NCBI RefSeq assembly: GCF_002220865.2
Contig: NZ_NHRJ02000005.1
Span: 124,001-188,000 of the forward strand
Length of the DNA stretch: 64,000 bases
Source of the DNA: Paenibacillus xerothermodurans
GTDB taxonomy: Bacteria; Bacillota; Bacilli; Paenibacillales; NBRC-103111
Direction of reading: 5' to 3'
Positions 1-7,837 of the stretch are shown here, piece by piece. The notes below the pieces were generated by a model. That model was given only the letters and a program-made list of their open reading frames with translations, had not been told where the DNA came from and searched no databases. Each line of letters opens with the position of its first letter. Within the stretch, counting starts at the first letter, position 1. The translations under genes and the position numbers were made by a program.

Positions 1-129
1 AGCTTCTACGCGGACGAGCCGCAAAGAAATGCGATGCGCCTGAATTTCACGCACACTGACTACGCCCAGATGGTGGAAGGTTTTACCCGTCTGGACCGTG
101 CTATCCAAAAGATGCTCCAAACCGTCTGA
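1..129 (+). CDS. PLP-dependent aminotransferase, C-terminal fragment
   Basis: Only the last 42 codons are in the window; the frame is open from base 1 to a TGA at 127-129. The visible tail contains the pattern RNAMRLNFTH followed by a helix ending RLDRAIQKML. This resembles the C-terminal end of fold-type I aminotransferases of the 2-aminoadipate / MocR-like group, in which an Arg-Leu-Asn-Phe segment holds the substrate carboxylate. Which amino acid it acts on cannot be told from this piece. A strong hairpin follows about 90 bases downstream. The call rests on a short motif only. Confidence 0.6.
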   Translation, partial: SFYADEPQRNAMRLNFTHTDYAQMVEGFTRLDRAIQKMLQTV

Positions 130-217
130 ATTATCGGAGTAAACGAGCGACCCTGCAAAATCCATCCGGATCTGCAGAGCCGCTTTTTTCTTATGGGCTT
201 GTCTGCTTCAAACGAAA

Positions 218-246
218 GACCCCTGCAGCAGGGGTCCTGTTTTGTC
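218..246 (+). terminator. Rho-independent terminator after the aminotransferase
   Basis: A perfect inverted repeat GACCCCTGC-A-GCAGGGGTC (218-236) is followed by a short T-rich tail. It lies between the plus-strand aminotransferase end and the minus-strand YjcZ-like gene, so it may serve both. Confidence 0.65.
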
Positions 247-309
247 TTGCATATGATGAGGGCATTTTGCCGAATGCACGGCAATATGCTGACGGTCCGA
301 AGCCGTCAA

Positions 310-417
310 TTAGATCCATGCTTTGGCGACGATGACCAACAGAATGAACAGTACCAGAATCGCGCCAACACTAGTGAAGAAGCCGCCTACGCCACCACCT
401 GCTCCGGCCAAACCCAT
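310..417 (-). CDS. YjcZ family small sporulation protein
   Basis: A 35-residue protein with a glycine-rich start (MGLAGAGGGVGGFF) followed by one hydrophobic segment (about residues 17-31, AILVLFILLVIVA) and a short polar end. This is the layout of the YjcZ/YrhF-like small sporulation proteins of Bacillota, which are single-pass membrane peptides. A good GGAGG ribosome site lies about 7 bases before the ATG at 417. It stands alone, pointing toward the terminator hairpin at 218-236. The role within sporulation is unknown; the assignment rests on size and composition. Confidence 0.75.
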   Translation of the reverse strand: MGLAGAGGGVGGFFTSVGAILVLFILLVIVAKAWI

Positions 418-803
418 AGATCTCTCCTCCCTTCATAAGGAACTTCTTTCATGATATGTAAGTGAGGTGAAGCCTGTTTGGGCATGGCGCAGAATAGGTC
501 GACGCTGCAATATGCTGTCATAGATAACAAAACACACCCCGACATATGCGTTGATGAGACGCACGTCAGAGTGTGTTTAACGACATCGCACGTAACGATA
601 AGCACGGCTTATGTGCTGTGCAAAGTACCGGTGGGACGAGCGCACGGTGGTTCCAACTTCATCGCACGTACACGATAACGGGATTATGCTTCGGCAAAAT
701 ACCGGTAGGACGAGCGCCAGAGTCGTTTGGGTTCATCCAGCGTGACGTCGCACGGCACAGCCTTGGCACACGCATCAGCGTGACGCGCATCAGGCGCAGT
801 AAG
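418..803. other. Gene-free spacer between the YjcZ-like gene and leuA
   Basis: No convincing coding frame was found in these 386 bases. The segment carries an imperfect 76-bp tandem duplication (separate entry) and GC-rich short words (CGCACG, ATCGCACGTA, GACGAGCGC) that recur. No clear terminator for leuA with a T-run is visible. Confidence 0.5.
584..720. repeat. Imperfect tandem duplication, period 76 bp
   Basis: Copy 1 begins at 584 with CATCGCACGTAACGATAA and copy 2 at 660 with CATCGCACGTACACGATAA. Both continue to a shared block of the form GCAAA(G/A)TACCGGT(G/A)GGACGAGCGC. The copies differ at scattered bases and fade after about 60 positions. A third weak echo (GTGACGTCGCAC) follows near 741. 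No protein frame fits the repeat. Confidence 0.6.
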
Positions 804-2351
804 TTAAATCAGTGTGACATTATCTCGGCTGCGGGCGGGTGATTTCCGCTTTTCGATCAAACGGTTGACGGCATCCACATATGCCCTGGCGCTTGCCTCA
901 AGAATGTCCGTGCTCACGCCCCGACCTTGGACGGAGTAATCACCTTGCCGCAGCACCACATGTACCTCGCCAAGTGCATCCTTACCGTGGGTGACAGATT
1001 TGATCGAGTAGTCAGCCAATTCGACCTCTTCATTGGTCACCTTATCGATGGCTTTGTAGATCGCGTCCACCGAACCGTTGCCCACAGCCGCCTCTTCGGC
1101 AGAACCGCCGTCGATCGTAGTTACACGTATCGTGGCCGTAGGAACGGATTGATTGCCATAAGAAAGCTGTATTGTATCCAATACGAATACTTCAGGCGTT
1201 TTGATAAGCTTCTCTTCGATCAAGGCACGGATATCCTCGTCTATGACGTCCTTTTTCTTGTCCGCCAGGTCTTTGAACTTGGCGAACGCGGCGTTCACCT
1301 GCTCATCAGTCAAATCATAGCCGAGATCGATGAGCTTTTCGCGGAACGCGTGGCGTCCGGAGTGCTTGCCTAGCACGAGCTTACTCTCTTTTAACCCGAT
1401 TGTTTCGGGGGACATGATCTCGTACGTCGTTTTCTCCTTCAACATACCATCCTGATGAATGCCCGATTCATGCGCAAATGCGTTCGCACCGACGATCGCC
1501 TTATTGCCCGGCACAACCATGCCCGTCAGCTTGCTGACCAATCGGCTGGTACGCGCAATTTCACCCAGCACCAACGAGGTCTTCGCCTGGAAAAACTCCT
1601 GCCGTGTTTCCAACGCCATGGCGACTTCCTCCAACGCAGTGTTGCCTGCGCGCTCACCAATGCCGTTGATTGTGCCCTCGATTTGGTCTGCTCCATTCAT
1701 GACCGCCGCCAACGCATTGGCCGTAGCCAGACCCAAATCATCATGACAGTGGGCGCTCAACTGGATTTTCTCGATGCCCGGTACGTTTTCCTTCAATGTT
1801 TTGAAAATATTACCAAACTCACCAGGTGTCAAGTAGCCGACCGTATCCGGAATATTAACAACCGTAGCGCCGGCACGAATCGCCATCGCCGTCACTTCAC
1901 AGAGGAAGTCCAGCTCCGTACGCCCCGCATCTTCCGGTGAAAACTCGATTTTATCAAAATACTTTTTAGCATATCGGATCGCAGCTTCCGCAGACTCCAG
2001 CACCTGCTGCTTCTCCATGCGCAGCTTGTGCTTACGATGGATCGGAGATGTTGCCAGGAACAGGTGAATACACGGATCCTGCGCTCCCTGCAGAGCTTCA
2101 CGCACCGCGTCGATATCCTGTTCGCGCGAACGCGCCAAGCCGATAATAGAGGCGTTCTTGACAGCACGAGCCACAGCATTCACACCCGCGAGATCACCGG
2201 GAGAGGCGGCTGGAAATCCGGCCTCAATACGGTCGATACCCAGCTTTTCCAACTGTAAAGCGATCTCGACCTTCTCCTGCATATTGAGATTTACGCCCGG
2301 TGATTGCTCGCCGTCTCTCAGCGTTGTGTCGAATATGTAGATTTTTCTCAT
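804..2351 (-). CDS. leuA: 2-isopropylmalate synthase
   Basis: Catalyses the first committed step of leucine synthesis, condensing 2-oxoisovalerate with acetyl-CoA in the cytoplasm. The protein is 515 residues, the usual full length. Visible motifs are DTTLRDGEQSPG near the N-terminus, the metal-binding HCHDDLG near residue 200, FAHESGIHQDG near 290, and a C-terminal regulatory (LeuA dimer/allosteric) domain with the GxGSVDA pattern. The start MRKIYIFDTTLRDGEQ at 2351 is chosen because AGGAGGT lies about 10 bases upstream; the longer open frame adds 13 residues without family support. It is the last gene of the ilvB-ilvN-ilvC-leuA operon. Unlike the B. subtilis operon, no leuB, leuC or leuD follows. 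Confidence 0.97.
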   Translation of the reverse strand: MRKIYIFDTTLRDGEQSPGVNLNMQEKVEIALQLEKLGIDRIEAGFPAASPGDLAGVNAVARAVKNASIIGLARSREQDIDAVREALQGAQDPCIHLFLATSPIHRKHKLRMEKQQVLESAEAAIRYAKKYFDKIEFSPEDAGRTELDFLCEVTAMAIRAGATVVNIPDTVGYLTPGEFGNIFKTLKENVPGIEKIQLSAHCHDDLGLATANALAAVMNGADQIEGTINGIGERAGNTALEEVAMALETRQEFFQAKTSLVLGEIARTSRLVSKLTGMVVPGNKAIVGANAFAHESGIHQDGMLKEKTTYEIMSPETIGLKESKLVLGKHSGRHAFREKLIDLGYDLTDEQVNAAFAKFKDLADKKKDVIDEDIRALIEEKLIKTPEVFVLDTIQLSYGNQSVPTATIRVTTIDGGSAEEAAVGNGSVDAIYKAIDKVTNEEVELADYSIKSVTHGKDALGEVHVVLRQGDYSVQGRGVSTDILEASARAYVDAVNRLIEKRKSPARSRDNVTLI

Positions 2352-2509
2352 CGGTTGGGGCACCTCCTGCGAGTTTTGGTGAAAGGACAACTAGAAAGAG
2401 ATACGGCTCGAAGGTGAGATCGCCGCGATCCTAGTATAATCGCCCGCGTTCCCTATTGACTTCAAGCCGACCCTCTACCAGACTTATATACGACTAGCGA
2501 GCTAGAATT

Positions 2510-3523
<1,014 letters not shown>

Positions 3524-3534
3524 TTAAAAGACCC

Positions 3535-3615
3535 TGTGAGTGGGCGATAGAGCGGACAACTTCGGCCGGGTGCAAGGACAAGCGGCGAAGTGATCCGCTG
3601 TATCCCCCACTCACA
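3535..3615 (-). repeat. Nested inverted repeat in the ilvC leader
   Basis: On the minus (mRNA) strand an outer 10-bp stem TGTGAGTGGG/CCCACTCACA (3606-3615 with 3535-3544) encloses AGCGGA/TCCGCT (3594-3599 with 3551-3556) and ACTTCG/CGAAGT (3586-3591 with 3559-3564), ending in a 21-base loop. The inner stems are separated by two-base symmetric bulges. It sits about 33 bases upstream of the ilvC start and lacks a T-run, so it is not a plain terminator. It could be an mRNA processing or stability element within the ilv operon, or a dispersed MITE-like repeat. Confidence 0.7.
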
Positions 3616-3740
3616 AGGAAAATTATGTGAATAATAACACGAATTGCATACCCGTAAAACAAGGATGATGAGAGCATCGCTTGATGGACCCTAAAAGCAC
3701 AAGGGCTGAATCGATCCTGATACTATGTTTGTGAAGCCAA

Positions 3741-4229
3741 TTACTTCACCGAACCGCGAATCATAGCTGTCACGCCGGTTCTGGACAACTCACGAATCCC
3801 GTATGGTTTCAGCAGTTCCACCATCGCATCAATTTTCGTTGAATCGCCTACGACCTGTACGATGAGTGAAGCCGGACCGATATCGACCACTGCGGCGCGA
3901 AACGTTTCGACCACCCCGAGAATTTCCGGGCGGGCGCTAGGCTCCGCGTTGACCTTGATCAGCGCCAATTCGCGCGCTACCATCGGGTTAGCACTCAGGT
4001 CGACGACTTTGATCACATCTATCAATTTGTACAGCTGTTTGGATACCTGCTCCAACGTTTTGTCGTCGCCGGTGGTGACAATAACCATCCGGGACAAGCC
4101 TGTTTCCTCACATTCACCTACGGTGATGCTGTCGATGTTGAAGCTCCTGCGGCTGAACAAGCCAGACACCCGCTGCAGCACCCCAGGCTGGTTATTCACT
4201 AATACGGAAATGGTATGTTTGTGAGTCAT
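3741..4229 (-). CDS. ilvN: Acetolactate synthase small (regulatory) subunit
   Basis: Regulatory partner of IlvB; binds valine and activates the catalytic subunit. The 162-residue protein begins with an ACT domain (HTISVLVNNQPGVLQRVSGLFSRRSFNIDS) and has a C-terminal ACT-like half ending GIRELSRTGVTAMIRG, the standard layout. The ATG overlaps the ilvB stop as ATGA (4226-4229), indicating translational coupling. Also called ilvH in Bacillota. Confidence 0.97.
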   Translation of the reverse strand: MTHKHTISVLVNNQPGVLQRVSGLFSRRSFNIDSITVGECEETGLSRMVIVTTGDDKTLEQVSKQLYKLIDVIKVVDLSANPMVARELALIKVNAEPSARPEILGVVETFRAAVVDIGPASLIVQVVGDSTKIDAMVELLKPYGIRELSRTGVTAMIRGSVK

Positions 4230-5971
4230 TCCGAATCCCCCATTATCATTTCATCTATCGTGGAGCCCTGCGTAACCATAGGATACACGTTCTCACCTTT
4301 ACGAACGACGAATTCGACGAGCACCGGACCTGGGGTGTCCAGAGCTTCCTGCCAGGCACGCCGGGCTTCCTCTTTATTCGTCGCCTTCAGCCCTTTGACG
4401 CCATAGGCTTCCGCCAGCTTCACGAAGTCCGGACTGCCTGCCAAATCGATATGGCTGTAACGATTGTCGTAAATCAATTCCTGCCACTGGCGCACCATAC
4501 CCAGCACCTGATTGTTGATGACAACGATCTTCACCGGGATCTGGTTGATCGCGCAGATTGCCAGCTCTTGTGAGCACATCTGCATGCCCCCGTCACCGTT
4601 GATAGATACAACCAAACGATCCGGATTGGCTACCTGTGCTCCGATCGCAGATGGGAAACCAAAGCCCATAGTGCCCAATCCGCCGGAGGTGATCCAAGAA
4701 CGCGGATGATTAAACTTATAATATTGGGCGGTCCACATCTGGTGCTGGCCCACGTCGGTAGTCACGATCGCCTCGCCCTCGGTTGTTTCATGTATCATTT
4801 CGATAACGTACTGCGGCTTGAGTTCCGTTTCAGAATCTTTGTAACGCAGCGGGTGGTTGCGCTTGTTATCCGTAACTTCCTTGATCCACGCGTCGGAATT
4901 CGCAGGCTTCACTTTTGGCAGCGCCATCTGCAGAACAGCTTTCACGTCTCCGACACAAGGAATCGATGCTGTCACAATCTTACCAATTTCCGCCGGATCG
5001 ACGTCGATATGGACGATCTTTTTCGCTTTCGGCGCGAAGCCGTCCACCTTCATCGTGACCCGGTCATCAAACCGTGCTCCGATGGCAATCAGCAGGTCAC
5101 AATTTTGCAACGCATAGTTCGGCGTGTAGGCGCCGTGCATTCCCGGCATGCCCAGCCACAGCTCATGCGCGCTAGGGAAACCGCCGAGACCTAGCAGTGT
5201 GGTTGTCACCGGGATACGCGTTTTTTCAACGAATTCCATCAGCTCTTTGGAAGCATCGGAGTATACCACACCGCCGCCCGCCAGAATGAGAGGACGCTCC
5301 GCTAAGGCAATCGCCTCGAGCATACGGTCAACCTGCAATTTGTTTGGCTGCACCGTAGGATTGTAACCACGGATCTCAACCTTTTCCGGATAGTAGAAGG
5401 GCGCGGTGGCGTTAGAAACATCCTTAGGAATATCGATCAATACAGGACCTTTCCGGCCCGTAGAAGCAATAAGAAAAGCCTCCTTGATCACACGCGGCAA
5501 ATCCCGTACATCACGTACCAGGTAGCTGTGCTTCGTGATCGGCATAGTGATGCCGGTAATGTCCGCCTCTTGGAATGCATCGGTTCCGATCACGCTCGTA
5601 GCCACGTTGCCGGTGATAACAACCAGAGGCACCGAGTCCATGTAAGCCGTTGCTATACCCGTCACGAGGTTAGTGGCTCCCGGACCGGAAGTCGCGATGC
5701 ATACGCCGACCTTACCGGTCGAACGCGCGTAGCCGTCTGCCGCATGAATCGCTCCCTGTTCATGCCGAGTCAACAGATGCTTGAAATTCGGATTACCATG
5801 CATGGCATCGTAGATATATAAGACCGCTCCGCCGGGATACCCGAAGACGCAATCCACGTCCTCCAATAGCAGGCTGCGCAGCAGCATTTCCGACCCTGTT
5901 ACAACATCCGGCTGAAGCAGTTCCCTGTGCAGCTCTTCTTTTGATTTCTGTGTGGTTTGTACGATCATCAC
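4226..5971 (-). CDS. ilvB: Acetolactate synthase large (catalytic) subunit
   Basis: ThDP- and FAD-dependent enzyme joining two pyruvates, or pyruvate and 2-oxobutyrate, at the head of branched-chain amino acid synthesis. The 581-residue length is normal. Motifs include GYPGGAVLYIYDA with the following HLLTRHEQGAIHAADGYAR (catalytic Glu), the central FAD/Rossmann-like domain (IGARFDDRVT), and the ThDP motif NGDGGMQM...NNQVLGMVRQWQ near the C-terminus. First gene of the operon, transcribed behind the T-box leader. A GGAGG site lies 8 bases before the first of two adjacent ATG codons (5971 and 5968). Confidence 0.98.
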   Translation of the reverse strand: MMIVQTTQKSKEELHRELLQPDVVTGSEMLLRSLLLEDVDCVFGYPGGAVLYIYDAMHGNPNFKHLLTRHEQGAIHAADGYARSTGKVGVCIATSGPGATNLVTGIATAYMDSVPLVVITGNVATSVIGTDAFQEADITGITMPITKHSYLVRDVRDLPRVIKEAFLIASTGRKGPVLIDIPKDVSNATAPFYYPEKVEIRGYNPTVQPNKLQVDRMLEAIALAERPLILAGGGVVYSDASKELMEFVEKTRIPVTTTLLGLGGFPSAHELWLGMPGMHGAYTPNYALQNCDLLIAIGARFDDRVTMKVDGFAPKAKKIVHIDVDPAEIGKIVTASIPCVGDVKAVLQMALPKVKPANSDAWIKEVTDNKRNHPLRYKDSETELKPQYVIEMIHETTEGEAIVTTDVGQHQMWTAQYYKFNHPRSWITSGGLGTMGFGFPSAIGAQVANPDRLVVSINGDGGMQMCSQELAICAINQIPVKIVVINNQVLGMVRQWQELIYDNRYSHIDLAGSPDFVKLAEAYGVKGLKATNKEEARRAWQEALDTPGPVLVEFVVRKGENVYPMVTQGSTIDEMIMGDSE

Positions 5972-6000
5972 ATAGTCCTCCTCTCAATATGTCAAAAACG

Positions 6001-6349
6001 CGAAAAACCCCTCTCATCCCGACACGTCAAATATGACGTCTGAAGGGACGAAAGGGGTTCTAATCTTCCGTGGTACCACCCAGATTTTGCTATCTGCCTC
6101 ACAGCAAATAACCTTAGAAAGTACGCAGCCAGTGTTAACAGCCGGTATACCTTCGGCACTGTAACGTGTGCCATTCCGATTCCCCCTAATAGCTACACCG
6201 GTGATCCGACATACTTTTCAGGGAAACAGCTCCGAGGTGAGCTCGTATATAAGGGATTAATGGCATTGGTTTCAGCTAATCCTCTGCTCTCTGAACATAA
6301 GAGCCCTTATAACTTCGTCCTCATCACAGCCGATAGGTCGTTGTACTTT
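6001..6349 (-). promoter_or_regulatory. T-box riboswitch, probable Leu (CUC) specifier
   Basis: The minus-strand leader of ilvB carries the conserved T-box GGGTGGTACCACGG (6069-6082), which pairs with the free tRNA 3' end. It is followed by a terminator hairpin whose arms AACCCCTT.../...GAGGGGTT lie at about 6003-6059 and end in a T-run. Upstream is an AGAGAG motif of stem I (near 6285-6291) and the sequence GAGCTCACCTCGGAGC (near 6229-6244), in which CTC sits where a specifier codon is expected. Uncharged tRNA-Leu(GAG) would stabilise the antiterminator and switch on ilvBNC-leuA. The specifier was placed by eye. Confidence 0.92.
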
Positions 6350-6355
6350 TTCAAT

Positions 6356-6385
6356 ATTATAAGCCGAAGCAATCGAATAAGTCAA
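6356..6385 (-). promoter_or_regulatory. Sigma-A-type promoter of the ilv-leu operon
   Basis: TTGACT (6380-6385) and TATAAT (6356-6361) are separated by 18 bases on the minus strand, directly upstream of the T-box leader. Transcription would begin near 6349. Confidence 0.8.
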
Positions 6386-6410
6386 GCGACTATTCGGTCG
6401 TTCTTTTGCA

Positions 6411-6454
6411 CAAAAAAAGACCGTCATCCCCGAAACTATAGGGAAAACGGTCTT
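6411..6454 (-). terminator. Terminator of infC-rpmI-rplT
   Basis: The arms AAGACCGT (6447-6454 as read on the minus strand) and ACGGTCTT (6417-6424), with an inner CCC/GGG, are followed by seven T on the minus strand. It lies 12 bases past the rplT stop and ends the operon before the ilv promoter. Confidence 0.9.
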
Positions 6455-6465
6455 CTGCTTGTAAA

Positions 6466-6825
6466 TTAGGCGTTGATTTTTTGCTTCGCTGCGTTAGCAA
6501 GATCGTTGAACGCATTGATATCGTTAACAGCGAGGTCAGCCAGCATTTTGCGATTCACTTCGATTCCGGATTGCTTCAATCCGTACATCAGCTTGCTGTA
6601 ACTCAAGCCGTTGATGCGGGCTGCAGCGTTGATACGAGTGATCCAGAGTCTGCGGAAATCGCGTTTCTTTTGACGACGGTCGCGGTATGCGTACAGCAAG
6701 GACTTCATTACTTGCTGCTTTGCAGTTCTAAATAAACGGTGCTTGGAACCGAAATAACCTTTAGCCAGCTTTAAAATCTTTTTATGACGACGACGAGTTA
6801 CGAACCCGCCCTTTACTCTTGCCAT
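6466..6825 (-). CDS. rplT: 50S ribosomal protein L20
   Basis: Early-assembly protein of the large subunit. It has 119 residues, normal length, with the typical very basic N-terminus ([33 protein letters not shown]) and the conserved [27 protein letters not shown] segment. GGAGG precedes the ATG. In Bacillus L20 is also the repressor of its own operon through the leader RNA upstream of infC; the attenuator-like leader at 7611-7772 fits that scheme. Confidence 0.98.
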   Translation of the reverse strand: MARVKGGFVTRRRHKKILKLAKGYFGSKHRLFRTAKQQVMKSLLYAYRDRRQKKRDFRRLWITRINAAARINGLSYSKLMYGLKQSGIEVNRKMLADLAVNDINAFNDLANAAKQKINA

Positions 6826-6866
6826 GATTGATTACCTCCAGAATTTAAGTAGAATAAGTTGCGGGA

Positions 6867-7070
6867 TTAGCCTTTGATGTTGGACAGCTGTTGTTTCAAA
6901 CGTTTCACGTCACCAGGCGCCATATTGGGGTTGGTAGACAATACGCGCTTTTGACGAGCGCCCTTGGTGGAAAGCAAGTGGTTTTTGAATGCTTTATATC
7001 TCATTACTTTACCGGTACCTGTTACTTTGAAGCGGCCTTTTAAGCTGCTGTGTGTTTTCATTTTTGGCAT
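6867..7070 (-). CDS. rpmI: 50S ribosomal protein L35
   Basis: 67 residues beginning MPKMKTHSSLKGRFKVTGTGKV and ending in a basic stretch, the standard L35 layout. The usual KKR near residue 12 reads KGR here. It lies between infC and rplT in the conserved order, with a GGAGG-type site before its ATG. Confidence 0.97.
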   Translation of the reverse strand: MPKMKTHSSLKGRFKVTGTGKVMRYKAFKNHLLSTKGARQKRVLSTNPNMAPGDVKRLKQQLSNIKG

Positions 7071-7091
7071 AATGTTCTAGTCCTCCTCAAT

Positions 7092-7610
7092 TTATGCTTG
7101 CTGCTTTGGTGCTAAAATCATGATCATACTACGGCCTTCGAGCTTTGGCCTGCGCTCAACGATGCACAGCGCCTCCACTTCGGTCGCCATGCGTTCCAAC
7201 ACCTTCTGCCCAATGCTTGCATGGGCGATCTCACGACCACGGAAACGCACGCTCAGTTTCACCTTGTCGCCTTCATTCAAAAACTTGACGACGTTGCGCT
7301 GCTTCGTTTGGAAGTCATGCTCGTCGATCGTTGCACTTAAACGAACTTCCTTCAGTTCAACGATTTTTTGATTTTTACGAGCTTCCTTGTCCTTCTTCTG
7401 CATTTCGTAACGATATTTCCCGTAATCCATAATCCGGCACACGGGCGGCTTCGCCGTCGGAGCGACATTCACCAAATCCAGGTTGGCATCCATAGCAATC
7501 TCAAGAGCCTCACGAATCGGCTTGATGCCGAGCTGCTCACCTTCTGCACCGATCAGGCGTACTTCCCTTGCCCGAATGTCATCGTTAATTAAATGCTCAG
7601 TACTAATAAT
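7092..7610 (-). CDS. infC: Translation initiation factor IF-3 (probable ATT start)
   Basis: IF-3 binds the 30S subunit and discriminates against wrong initiator codons. The N-domain (LINDDIRAREVRLIGAEGEQLGI) and the linker with the C-domain (KEVRLSATIDEHDFQTKQRNVVKFL) are complete. No ATG, GTG or TTG fits the family start. The residues matching the start of other IF-3 proteins (ISTEHLINDD) are preceded by ATT ATT, with GGAGG 6 bases before the first ATT at 7610. IF-3 genes are known to use AUU, which gives autogenous control, so the start is placed there (172 residues). The second ATT at 7607 is an alternative. Confidence 0.93.
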   Translation of the reverse strand: MISTEHLINDDIRAREVRLIGAEGEQLGIKPIREALEIAMDANLDLVNVAPTAKPPVCRIMDYGKYRYEMQKKDKEARKNQKIVELKEVRLSATIDEHDFQTKQRNVVKFLNEGDKVKLSVRFRGREIAHASIGQKVLERMATEVEALCIVERRPKLEGRSMIMILAPKQQA

Positions 7611-7772
7611 CTTCCACCTCCACAGGATTATAAAAAAATGAAAAGGACGAGAGCGACACGCGCCCACGTCCAATAAATTTCAAGTGATTTTCGTAATAAA
7701 CGTTCACTTTACCTTTATTAACCAGCCAACTTCCGTTGGTCAGGTGAGAAGCGGGCGCTTCTTCTTTATGAC
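7611..7772 (-). promoter_or_regulatory. infC leader with attenuator hairpin (L20-leader type)
   Basis: The roughly 160-base minus-strand leader contains a hairpin GGACG-T-GGGCG / CGCTC-T-CGTCC (7645-7672) followed by TTTTCATTTTTTT, a complete intrinsic terminator placed just before the infC ribosome site. Upstream is a GGTTAATAAAGG stretch and a CCAAC-GGAA-GTTGG stem-loop. In Bacillus the infC-rpmI-rplT leader is attenuated by L20; this leader has the right position and parts, though I cannot align it to the family model. Confidence 0.7.
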
Positions 7773-7778
7773 TAAGAC

Positions 7779-7808
7779 ATCATAGCATAGATGACTCGAT
7801 AAAGTCAA
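7779..7808 (-). promoter_or_regulatory. Promoter of infC-rpmI-rplT
   Basis: TTGACT (7803-7808) and TATGAT (7779-7784) with an 18-base spacer on the minus strand. It is placed just downstream of the preceding minus-strand glycosyltransferase stop at 7838, so the operon is independent of that gene. Confidence 0.7.
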
Positions 7809-7837
7809 ATGGTTCCGATGTGGCGCAGCAGTATGCT

